From the NCBI GenBank assembly GCA_049841315.1, contig JASGDB010000017.1, positions 1-19,333 of the forward strand: DNA of 19,333 bases. The letters run 5' to 3'. Positions within the stretch are counted from its first letter, which is position 1; each line of letters starts with the position of its first letter. The notes beneath the pieces are model-generated. The model was not told the DNA's origin and ran no database searches. It was given only the letters and a program-made list of their open reading frames with translations. Shown here one piece after another: positions 1 through 6,287 of the stretch. Position numbers and translations under genes: made by a program. This stretch comes from JASGDB01 sp049841315. Lineage in GTDB: Bacteria; Bacteroidota; Bacteroidia; Flavobacteriales; Weeksellaceae.

Positions 1-3
1 AAT

Positions 4-114
4 AAAATTTTCAGGGATTTTTCTTTTTCCCGTCCCTAAAGGGTGGAGAAATCCCTGAAAATTTCATCAAAATTATACCCTTTAGGGTTAGGGAAATTAA
101 TTTTGATGAAATTT
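4..114. repeat. Composite palindromic element with two overlapping hairpins
   Basis: Two long perfect inverted repeats share their middle segment. Arms 5-20 and 49-64 pair over 16 bp. Arms 59-75 and 98-114 pair over 17 bp. Because positions 59-64 belong to both, the two hairpins exclude each other in RNA. Each loop contains the same core, ccctaaagggt at 34-44 and its reverse complement at 77-87, so the loops are also inverted copies of one another. No coding sequence is visible here. The element may be an intergenic palindromic repeat, a terminator for a gene beyond the left edge, or both. The structure is read directly; the role is inferred. Confidence 0.7.
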
Positions 115-163
115 AAACAGGCTCTTACATTGGTAGATTATTAAATTGGTAAATCAAAAAAAA

Positions 164-610
164 ATGAGTTTAGAAAATACCATCAACGAAGCGATAAAAA
201 CCGCAATGAAAGAGAAAGACAAAGTGGCTTTGGATTCTCTCCGTGCCGTGAAATCGCAGATTCTGCTGTTGAAAACGGAAGCAAAAGGAGCGGAAATTTC
301 CGCAGAACAGGAAATTGCAATTTTGCAAAGAATGATAAAGCAGAGAAAAGATTCCTTTGAACAGTTCTCTGCGCAAGGCAGAAACGACCTTGCAGAAGTA
401 GAAGAAGCACAGATGAAAGTCATCGAAAAATTTCTTCCCAAACAACTTTCGGCAGAGGAACTGGAAGCGGAAATCCAAAAAATTATTTCCGAAACCGGTG
501 CAGAAAGTTTGAAAGATTTAGGGAAAGTAATGGGAACCGCTTCCAAAACACTGGCTGGAAAATCAGACGGAAAGAGCATATCCGAAATGGTGAAAAGGTT
601 GCTTTCATAA
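164..610 (+). CDS. GatB/YqeY domain-containing protein
   Basis: The product is about 148 residues, the usual length of stand-alone YqeY proteins. The family shares the C-terminal helical domain of the GatB amidotransferase subunit and is thought to act in tRNA-related metabolism; its exact role is not established. The sequence is strongly helical and charged, with the family's N-terminal pattern (AIKTAMKEKDK followed by LRAVKSQI) and the C-terminal pattern LGKVMGTASKTLAGKSDGK. The ATG at 164 is preferred because the protein begins there in the family style; an in-frame TTG at 146 would add only six residues. The gene stands alone between two palindromic repeats, so no operon partner is visible. 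Confidence 0.9.
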   Translation: MSLENTINEAIKTAMKEKDKVALDSLRAVKSQILLLKTEAKGAEISAEQEIAILQRMIKQRKDSFEQFSAQGRNDLAEVEEAQMKVIEKFLPKQLSAEELEAEIQKIISETGAESLKDLGKVMGTASKTLAGKSDGKSISEMVKRLLS

Positions 611-611
611 A

Positions 612-694
612 GCCCCCTATCCCCCAAAGGGGGAAAATCTCTAATAATTTAACGTAATAATTTAGCGTTGCTCCCCCTTTGGGGGACAGGGGGC
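612..694. repeat. G/C-box inverted repeat with internal tandem repeat
   Basis: The arms 612-635 and 671-694 are 24-nt near-perfect inverted copies with two differences. Each arm contains the sub-palindrome ccccc-aaa-ggggg or its complement. Between the arms lies a 13-nt tandem repeat, taataatttaacg (642-654) and taataatttagcg (655-667). The element begins directly after the yqeY-like stop codon and could act as its terminator. Elements of this style are scattered through Flavobacteriia genomes. No protein is encoded. Confidence 0.75.
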
Positions 695-732
695 AGATAA
701 GGATATCCAACCTTTGCATATCGATTTGGAGA

Positions 733-764
733 GTCCGGAACTGTTATGGTTTCGGGCTTTTTTA
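733..764 (+). terminator. Possible weak hairpin terminator
   Basis: The stem gtccggaac / gtttcgggc pairs with two G-U wobbles and is followed by a run of six T. Just after it, atgccaaaa (764-772) and ttttggcat (786-794) form a second 9-bp inverted repeat. Neither is strong and the assignment is tentative. Confidence 0.35.
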
Positions 765-828
765 TGCCAAAAGGTCATGATTGGTTTTTGGCATGGGATT
801 GATAGAAGTTTTACTGCGGATTTATTTA

Positions 829-836
829 TAAATTTG
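829..836 (+). promoter_or_regulatory. -7 promoter element of the bacilliredoxin gene
   Basis: TAAATTTG matches the Bacteroidota -7 consensus TAnnTTTG and lies 43 bp upstream of the ATG at 880. No clear -33 TTTG is seen at the usual distance. Confidence 0.55.
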
Positions 837-879
837 CAGGAACTTTGAACATTTAATTTTAAACTTTAAACAAAAAAAT

Positions 880-1290
880 ATGTATCCACAAGAACTTGTA
901 ATGCCGATGAAGGCAGAACTTACAGATAAAGGTTTCCAAGACCTTACCACACTTGAAGCCGTAAATGATGCGCTGAAACAAAGCGGAACTACACTTTTGG
1001 TCATCAATTCCGTTTGCGGTTGCGCAGCAGGAGCGGCAAGACCGGGCGTTTTATACTCTCTGACAGGCGACAAAAAACCGGAACATCTGGTAACCGCTTT
1101 CGCTGGGTTTGATACGGAAGCCGTTGCAGAAGCCAGAAAATTGTTGGCACCGTTTCCGCCGAGCTCACCTTGTGTAGCACTTTTCAAAGACGGTGAGCTT
1201 GTTCACATGCTGGAAAGACACCACATAGAAGGAAATCCTGCAGGAGCGATTGCCGCTAATCTTCAGGCGGCTTACGACGAGTATTGCTAA
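880..1290 (+). CDS. BrxA/BrxB-family bacilliredoxin
   Basis: The product is 136 residues, close to the roughly 140-residue family length. It starts with the family signature MYPQELVMPM and carries the CGC redox motif at residues 46-48 inside INSVCGCAAGAARPG. The family (YphP/YqiW in Bacillus) has a thioredoxin-like fold. In bacteria that make bacillithiol it removes that thiol from mixed disulfides on proteins; whether this organism makes bacillithiol cannot be seen here. Two further cysteines are present, Cys98 and the C-terminal Cys136. The protein has no signal peptide and is cytoplasmic. It appears monocistronic, with a TAAATTTG promoter element upstream and a strong terminator at 1315-1354. 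Confidence 0.9.
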   Translation: MYPQELVMPMKAELTDKGFQDLTTLEAVNDALKQSGTTLLVINSVCGCAAGAARPGVLYSLTGDKKPEHLVTAFAGFDTEAVAEARKLLAPFPPSSPCVALFKDGELVHMLERHHIEGNPAGAIAANLQAAYDEYC

Positions 1291-1314
1291 GCAAGTATAA
1301 AGAAATTAAACAGC

Positions 1315-1354
1315 AAAAACCCTTTCAGAGTTTGAAACTCTGAAAGGGTTTTTT
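1315..1354 (+). terminator. Strong terminator downstream of the bacilliredoxin gene
   Basis: A perfect 19-bp stem (1315-1333 with 1335-1353) has a one-base centre and runs into six T. The core ccctttcagag / ctctgaaaggg is GC-containing, and the flanking A and T tracts would allow it to work on both strands. Confidence 0.75.
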
Positions 1355-1363
1355 AAGAGCGTT

Positions 1364-1384
1364 GTTAGAGCTTGAAGCTCTAAC
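1364..1384. repeat. Short perfect palindrome
   Basis: gttagagctt (1364-1373) pairs with aagctctaac (1375-1384) around a single G. It has the same one-base-centre design as the hairpins on either side but lacks a T tract, so it is not an obvious terminator. Confidence 0.6.
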
Positions 1385-1421
1385 TACGTTTTATTTCTTT
1401 GATGATATTATTCAACCGCCT

Positions 1422-1454
1422 AAACCTCATAGGTTTTAAAAACCTATGAGGTTT
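1422..1454. repeat. Perfect 16-bp palindrome
   Basis: aaacctcataggtttt (1422-1437) pairs perfectly with 1439-1454 around one base (1438). The A and T ends make it a possible bidirectional terminator, but no gene ends nearby on either strand. Confidence 0.65.
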
Positions 1455-1484
1455 TCAAACTTTGAAAGGGGTTTTTGCTTTTTC

Positions 1485-1520
1485 AATCCTTGGAGTTTCA
1501 AAAACTTTCAAGGATTTTTT
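1485..1520 (+). repeat. Imperfect hairpin with T tract
   Basis: aatccttg...agttt pairs with aaact...caaggatt with a small bulge and is followed by a T run at 1515-1520. It looks like a terminator, although two stronger hairpins already lie upstream. Confidence 0.5.
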
Positions 1521-1554
1521 ACAAATAAAACAAGTGGCAAAAACTTTGATTATT

Positions 1555-1649
1555 CACAATAAAATGTTAAAAATATCGTTTTTAACAAAAGTTTAATATT
1601 TTTATTCATATTTTATTGTGGTCGTGTTGTTAAAAGTAGTAATTTTAAC
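1555..1649 (+). promoter_or_regulatory. Putative control region of the two-component pair
   Basis: Three inverted repeats lie just upstream of the kinase ATG. The outer one is cacaataaaat (1555-1565) with attttattgtg (1610-1620). Inside it lies gttaaaaa-N5-tttttaac (1566-1586). Closest to the gene is gttaaaa-N7-ttttaac (1629-1649). The shared half-site gttaaaa suggests a dimeric regulator, possibly the neighbouring OmpR-type regulator acting on its own gene. No convincing TAnnTTTG element was found here. The binding role is inferred. Confidence 0.4.
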
Positions 1650-1669
1650 ATTTTAAAATCAAGAAGCAG

Positions 1670-3214
1670 ATGAACAACAAATTCATTCCGATAATTTCTG
1701 TATTTATGACGATTTCCTTAATCGTCTTTGTTGCGTTGCAGTTTTATTGGCTGAAAAGGTATTATACCGCATTGGAGCAGGATTTTTCCAATAAAGTATA
1801 TACTGCGCTGGAAAATTCCGTGAAGAAAATCAATGATATTGAGGCAGAGAAATACCTGAACGAAAATTATAAAAACTTCGGAAAAAGTGTTTTGGCAAAC
1901 AACAGCCACCCGACACTCACCACAATTCAGCAGGTGGAAGATTCCGCCAGCCGGCGCTCCATTATGTATTCCAAAAACATTATCGCAAAAGAGCAGATTC
2001 CGATTTCGGGAAAAGGCGACAGCCTGGAGCGGGTGAAAATGTACACCGATGAAGCACTCATCAGGATTAAAAAAGACGAAAATACACCTCAGATTCTTAC
2101 AGCAGAGCTTAGTCAATCCATTGAAAACGGGGAATTTACGATGAAAGAATTCGTAAAATTCATCGGAACAAACCGCCCGATTGAAAAAAGAGTGAACAGC
2201 AAAGTTTTGGATTCTGTTGTAGCTAAAGAATTGATTATGAATGGAATCGATACGAAATTCGGTTTCAGCGTGATTGATAAAAATAACAGGCAAACGAAGA
2301 TTACCAACAGCATTTACAAAGAACAAAACCAGCTTGCCAATTACAGCTATCCGCTTTTTACCGACAACAAAGACCGTACGCTGTATTCGCTTTCGCTGGT
2401 GTTTCCGCGGAATGATTACTCGCTTGCGAAAAACAACCTGCCGATGCTTCTCGGAACGTTCATGTCGCTTCTTACGATTCTCGGCATTTACATCATTTCC
2501 ATTAATTATATGATGAAGCAGAAAAAGATTTCGGACGTGAAAACCGATTTTATCAATAATATGTCGCACGAGTTTAAAACGCCGCTGGCAACGATTTCGG
2601 TGGCAACGGATTCTCTGGCAAACGATAAAATTTCCACGAACCCCGAAAAAGTAAAATATTATTCCAATCTCATCAAGCAGGAAAACCTAAGAATGAAAAA
2701 ACAGGTGGAAAACGTTTTGAATATGAGTAAACTGGAACGCAATGAAATTCAGTTGTTCCTTAAGGAGATTAACGTCCGCGAACTCATCCAAAAAATCACC
2801 GAATCATTCAGCCTGATTGTTGCCCAAAGAAACGGAACGCTCACGCAGGAATTTACCGCAAATAAATTCAATTTTAAAGTAGATGAGTTCCATTTTTCCA
2901 ATATGCTGGTCAATTTGTTGGACAATGCCAATAAATATTCGCCGGAAGCGCCGGAAATAAAAGTAACAACGAGAAATGAAGACCAATGGTATGTCATAGA
3001 AATTTCCGATAAGGGAATGGGAATGGAAGTGCAGAATAAAAATAAAATCTTTGAAAAATTCTTCCGCGAGGAAACCGGAAATATCCATAACGTAAAAGGG
3101 CAGGGACTCGGACTTTCCTACGTGAAAAAAATCGTGGAACTGCATAAAGGACAGATTCTGGTGGAATCCCAAAAAGGAAAAGGAAGCACGTTTACGGTGA
3201 AATTACCGATGTAG
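1670..3214 (+). CDS. Membrane sensor histidine kinase (RprX-like)
   Basis: The product is 514 residues. Transmembrane segments lie at about 7-27 and 257-281, enclosing a periplasmic sensor region of roughly 230 residues with no recognised domain. The HisKA domain follows, with phosphoacceptor His300 in MSHEFKTPLAT. The ATPase domain has the N box (NLLDNANKY, Asn415/Asn419), the G1 box (DKGMG, Asp447) and the G2 box (GQGLGL, from Gly477). There is no clear HAMP linker. Length and architecture match the Bacteroides RprX kinase, whose partner RprY is a regulator of the type found 211 bp downstream. The signal sensed is unknown. The ATG follows the regulatory palindromes closely, which supports this start. 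Confidence 0.9.
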   Translation: MNNKFIPIISVFMTISLIVFVALQFYWLKRYYTALEQDFSNKVYTALENSVKKINDIEAEKYLNENYKNFGKSVLANNSHPTLTTIQQVEDSASRRSIMYSKNIIAKEQIPISGKGDSLERVKMYTDEALIRIKKDENTPQILTAELSQSIENGEFTMKEFVKFIGTNRPIEKRVNSKVLDSVVAKELIMNGIDTKFGFSVIDKNNRQTKITNSIYKEQNQLANYSYPLFTDNKDRTLYSLSLVFPRNDYSLAKNNLPMLLGTFMSLLTILGIYIISINYMMKQKKISDVKTDFINNMSHEFKTPLATISVATDSLANDKISTNPEKVKYYSNLIKQENLRMKKQVENVLNMSKLERNEIQLFLKEINVRELIQKITESFSLIVAQRNGTLTQEFTANKFNFKVDEFHFSNMLVNLLDNANKYSPEAPEIKVTTRNEDQWYVIEISDKGMGMEVQNKNKIFEKFFREETGNIHNVKGQGLGLSYVKKIVELHKGQILVESQKGKGSTFTVKLPM

Positions 3215-3292
3215 AAGAGCTAAGGAAAAAGGAAAAAAGAAACAAGAGGATGAAGTTATTAATACCAAAGTCCGAAAAACGATGGAACTATT

Positions 3293-3353
3293 CCCCTCCT
3301 TTGGAGGGGTGGCAAAATTTTCAAAAAGAAAATTTTGACGGGGTGGTTAAAAC
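3293..3353. repeat. Two-hairpin intergenic repeat element
   Basis: The element has a GC palindrome, cccctcc-ttt-ggagggg (3293-3309), followed by an AT hairpin of caaaattttc (3313-3322) with gaaaattttg (3328-3337), and then gacggggtggtt. The gap from 3215 to 3425 is otherwise non-coding. The core CCTTTGG recalls the other G/C-box repeats of this window. It could attenuate transcription between the kinase and regulator genes, or simply be a mobile palindromic repeat. The structure is seen directly and the role is inferred. Confidence 0.65.
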
Positions 3354-3425
3354 CAAACTATTTCAAATTTTATTAAACCACTTCAAACCTGAAACATTAA
3401 ACTTGAAACAAAAAACAACAATATT

Positions 3426-4112
3426 ATGAGCAACAGAATCTTATTAGTAGAAGATGACCAAAGTTTCGGCGCAGTGCTGAAAGATTATCTGACTATAAAC
3501 AACTTCGAGGTTACGCTGGCAACCGACGGAGAGCAGGGACTGAAAGAATTTACCGAAAAAGATTTCGACATCTGTATTTTCGATGTGATGATGCCGAAAA
3601 AAGACGGATTCACATTGGCGGAAGACGTGAAAAAAATCGATAAAAACACGCCGATTATTTTTCTCACGGCAAGAAATATGCGTGAAGATATTCTGAAAGG
3701 CTATCAGCTCGGTGCGGATGATTATATCACCAAACCTTTTGATACGGAGCTTTTGCTGTACAAAATCAAAGCGATTCTTCAGCGGAGCACATCTCTGGAA
3801 GATGAGGAACAGGAGCAGTTCAAAATCAGCAATATTTATTTTGATTCCATGCTGAGACAGCTGAGATTAGGTGATAACGAGTATAAACTTTCCCCAAAAG
3901 AAAATGAATTGCTGAAATTACTCTGCCTGCACAGAAACGATTTTATGCCCCGCGACCTCGCACTGAGAAAAATCTGGAAAAAAGAAAATTATTTCACCGC
4001 AAGAAGTATGGATGTGTATATCGCTAAACTGCGTAAACTCCTGAAAGACGACGACGGACTGGAAATCATCAACGTTCACGGTGAAGGATTCCGGCTTTTG
4101 GTAAAGAATTAA
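3426..4112 (+). CDS. OmpR-family response regulator (RprY-like)
   Basis: The product is 228 residues. The receiver domain (about 4-118) has the acidic pocket Asp10/Asp11, phosphoacceptor Asp53 (FDVMMPKKDG), switch Thr81 and Lys103 (ITKPFD). A winged-helix DNA-binding domain (about 131-226) ends in the usual AKLRKLLKDD...INVHGEGFRLLV pattern. It is the likely phosphorylation partner of the kinase encoded upstream and probably a DNA-binding transcription factor. The 211-bp gap containing a repeat element means it may be transcribed separately or at a different level from the kinase gene. Size and arrangement match RprY of Bacteroides; the target genes cannot be deduced. Confidence 0.92.
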   Translation: MSNRILLVEDDQSFGAVLKDYLTINNFEVTLATDGEQGLKEFTEKDFDICIFDVMMPKKDGFTLAEDVKKIDKNTPIIFLTARNMREDILKGYQLGADDYITKPFDTELLLYKIKAILQRSTSLEDEEQEQFKISNIYFDSMLRQLRLGDNEYKLSPKENELLKLLCLHRNDFMPRDLALRKIWKKENYFTARSMDVYIAKLRKLLKDDDGLEIINVHGEGFRLLVKN

Positions 4113-4118
4113 ATTCAT

Positions 4119-4156
4119 AAAAAACTCCCTGAAAACACAATTTCAGGGAGTTTTTT
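4119..4156. terminator. Bidirectional terminator between convergent genes
   Basis: A perfect 16-bp stem (4119-4134 with 4141-4156) has a 6-nt loop, a GC core (actccctg / cagggagt) and A/T tracts on both sides. It lies between the response regulator gene (+) and the SPOR-domain gene (-) and can serve both. Confidence 0.85.
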
Positions 4157-4176
4157 TGTAAAATGCAATCAAAAAA

Positions 4177-4710
4177 TTATTTCGCTTCAACACAGAAAAC
4201 CCTGTACTGAACAGAAATTGCAGATTTGAAATATTCTCTTATTCTTTTCAGGTCGGGAGCGGCGCTTTCTTTCGTCAGATAGCTTCCTGCCAGAACTTTA
4301 TAGTTTGGTCTCAGTGATGCATCGATTTCCACTTTTATATTCGGGAATCTTCTCCGGAAATACATACCCACTTCTTTCGCTTCCTCATTGCTTTTTACAA
4401 CAGAAAGCTGGATTTTGTACCCCATAATTCTTGGATTCTGCCGGCAGATTTCCGCTTGAGATTTTGGTTTTTCCGGCACTCGTATTTTTGGGGTAGCAGG
4501 GATGCCTGTGTTCATGTCGGAACTTCTGTCGAAGGAGCCGGCACGAGAGCAACTTTCTTCTGCCTTTTCCATAATAGCATCAATTCTGGAATCCATGGAA
4601 ATCGTAAGAGGAGTTCCGGAAATCGTATCGTTTTTCACAACTGTTTGAGCATCAATGCTGTTCATCAGCAATACCGAAAATACAAATAAAAACTTTGTGA
4701 ATTTTCTCAT
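4177..4710 (-). CDS. Secreted SPOR-domain protein
   Basis: The product is 177 residues with a Sec signal peptide (about 1-21, ending near SIDAQ). A linker of about 75 residues, probably disordered and proline-rich (ATPKIRVPEKPKSQ), leads to a C-terminal SPOR domain (about 97-175: GYKIQLSVVKSNEEAKEV...YKVLAGSYLTKESA). SPOR domains bind peptidoglycan glycan strands lacking stem peptides, usually at division sites, so an envelope role is likely. No other domain is recognisable. A good promoter lies upstream and a bidirectional terminator downstream, so it is monocistronic. It contains four cysteines in the mature part, which could form disulfides. Confidence 0.85.
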   Translation of the reverse strand: MRKFTKFLFVFSVLLMNSIDAQTVVKNDTISGTPLTISMDSRIDAIMEKAEESCSRAGSFDRSSDMNTGIPATPKIRVPEKPKSQAEICRQNPRIMGYKIQLSVVKSNEEAKEVGMYFRRRFPNIKVEIDASLRPNYKVLAGSYLTKESAAPDLKRIREYFKSAISVQYRVFCVEAK

Positions 4711-4726
4711 TAATCAAAAATTTTAG

Positions 4727-4757
4727 CAAAAGTAAATAAATTAAAAATGATTCCCAA
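4727..4757 (-). promoter_or_regulatory. Promoter of the SPOR-domain gene
   Basis: Read on the minus strand, TACTTTTG (4727-4734) matches the -7 consensus TAnnTTTG. A TTG (4755-4757) lies 20 bp upstream as the -33 element. The start codon is 16 bp downstream of the -7 element. Confidence 0.6.
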
Positions 4758-4840
4758 TCTTCTTATTTAGAATTAGTACAAATTATAACAAAATAGCATT
4801 TTGAAATCTTCCAAACGCCGTTAAATTCTGTTAAAAGTTT

Positions 4841-4848
4841 TATTTTTG
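4841..4848 (+). promoter_or_regulatory. -7 promoter element of the act operon
   Basis: TATTTTTG matches TAnnTTTG and lies 48 bp upstream of the actA start codon. It is the only good match upstream of the operon; no clear -33 element is visible. Confidence 0.55.
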
Positions 4849-4896
4849 CCGAATTGAATGTACCACTCAAAATTTTACTAACCCAAGATTATATAA

Positions 4897-6261
4897 ATGA
4901 TTAGTTGGAGAAAGCATTACAAAAAGGGGCTGATTGCAATTAGTTTGTTGCTCTCAACCGGTGCTTCTGTGTATGCACAGGGTGATCCTGTGAAAGGACA
5001 GGAACTTTTTAAGGCAAACTGTACTGCCTGCCACGCATTGGACAAACAAGTTGTAGGCCCGGCTTTAGGTGGAGTTGTAGACCGTCTGAAAACCGAACAG
5101 AACCTGGATGAAGCATGGCTTCATAAGTGGATAAAGGACAACAAGGCGCTGAGAGCATCCGGAGACAAATACGCAAACGAAGTCTTTGAAAAATTCAACA
5201 AAACGGAAATGACCCAGTTTCCGGCGCTATCAGATGCGGATATCGACAATATTCTTGCCTATACTACCAATCCTCCTGCGGAAGTAGCAGCGGATGATAC
5301 GGCAGCAGCAGATAGTCAGGCAGCATTGGCAGCAGCTGAGCAGGCGCGCCAAAACAGCATCAATTCAAAAATTATTCTGGTTTCCCTTATTTCCATAGGC
5401 TTACTGCTTCTTTGGTTATTGCTGAAATTAAGACAACTTGTTAAACTTAATCAAACAGATGAGCTTGCCGACCTTAATGCAACAAGAATCGGCTCATTCG
5501 CAGAGCTTTATAAAAAATACAGTTACGTAGGAAAAGGTCTTCTTGCAATTCTTGCCGTTTTAGCAGCTTACGGATTGTGGAATTCCCTGATGTGGATTGG
5601 GGTTTACAAAGGATATAAGCCGGAACAGCCTATTCATTTCTCTCACAAAATCCACGCAGGAGAAAATAAAATCGATTGTCAGGTTTGCCACTCCAGCGCG
5701 AAATATGGTAAAGTATCCGAAATTCCGTCCGTAAATGTTTGTATGAACTGCCACAGAATGATTTCTTCCTACAACGGAAAATATCTTGAGCCAGGAAAAG
5801 ACAAAGATTTCTACACAGCGGAAATTCAGAAAATATATGACGCAGCAGGATGGGACCCGGCATCACAACAGTATACCGGAAAAACCAAACCGATTGAATG
5901 GGTGAGAATCCACAATATGCCGGATTTCGTATTTTTCAGTCACGCACAGCACGTTGTAGCGGGTGAAAAAGCGATTATCGCCTCACACAATAAAAAGAAT
6001 CCGAACAATCAGATTGATGTAGTGTGTAAAGCATGCCACGGACAGGTAGATACCATGAATGTAGTGCAGATGGCGAACGACTTTACCATGGGATGGTGTA
6101 TCGAATGTCACAGAACGACAGAGGTGGATATGAGCAACGGTTACAATCAGGCTTATTTCAAAGGTCTGCATGAAAAGCTGAAAAAACAGTATCCGAAATC
6201 CGAAGGTAAGATTACCGTAGATGCTATCGGAGGTCTTGAGTGTGGTAAATGTCACTATTAA
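4897..6261 (+). CDS. actA: Alternative complex III subunit A, hexaheme c-type cytochrome
   Basis: The 454-residue product passes electrons within the quinol:cytochrome c oxidoreductase called alternative complex III. A signal peptide (1-28) leads to a mono-heme cytochrome c domain with CTACH at 42-46 and a probable axial Met105. An Ala-rich linker (126-152) and two membrane segments (about 157-177 and 213-236) follow. The C-terminal cytochrome domain has CQVCH 261, CMNCH 282, CKACH 377, CIECH 401 and CGKCH 449. That makes six heme sites in all; the five C-terminal ones correspond to the pentaheme ActA described in Rhodothermus, so the N-terminal domain looks like a fusion. This is the first gene of the operon, 26 bp before actB. 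Confidence 0.93.
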   Translation: MISWRKHYKKGLIAISLLLSTGASVYAQGDPVKGQELFKANCTACHALDKQVVGPALGGVVDRLKTEQNLDEAWLHKWIKDNKALRASGDKYANEVFEKFNKTEMTQFPALSDADIDNILAYTTNPPAEVAADDTAAADSQAALAAAEQARQNSINSKIILVSLISIGLLLLWLLLKLRQLVKLNQTDELADLNATRIGSFAELYKKYSYVGKGLLAILAVLAAYGLWNSLMWIGVYKGYKPEQPIHFSHKIHAGENKIDCQVCHSSAKYGKVSEIPSVNVCMNCHRMISSYNGKYLEPGKDKDFYTAEIQKIYDAAGWDPASQQYTGKTKPIEWVRIHNMPDFVFFSHAQHVVAGEKAIIASHNKKNPNNQIDVVCKACHGQVDTMNVVQMANDFTMGWCIECHRTTEVDMSNGYNQAYFKGLHEKLKKQYPKSEGKITVDAIGGLECGKCHY

Positions 6262-6287
6262 TTTAATAACGAAAAACAGAAGTATAA

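Larger units (their letters stand above)
1291..1669. other. 379-bp non-coding region: hairpin cluster and control region
   Basis: No gene is visible. The left part (1315-1520) holds four hairpins in series, listed separately. The right part (1521-1669) is very AT-rich and holds nested inverted repeats upstream of the histidine kinase gene. Confidence 0.7.

Noticed and set aside
154..627. Open frame on the minus strand covering the yqeY-like gene
   Set aside because: The plus-strand protein has a clear family pattern; the Ser/Phe-rich minus frame is its mirror.
642..667. Start of a longer direct-repeat array or replication iterons
   Set aside because: There are only two copies of the 13-nt unit, within a palindromic repeat, and no replication gene is nearby.
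1315..1520. CRISPR array
   Set aside because: The hairpins differ in sequence and are unevenly spaced; there are no identical repeats with regular spacers.
1718..2569. Long open frame of 283 codons on the minus strand inside the kinase gene
   Set aside because: It lies wholly antisense to a complete histidine kinase with all catalytic boxes, and its composition (His, Asn, Phe, Arg-rich) is that of a shadow frame.
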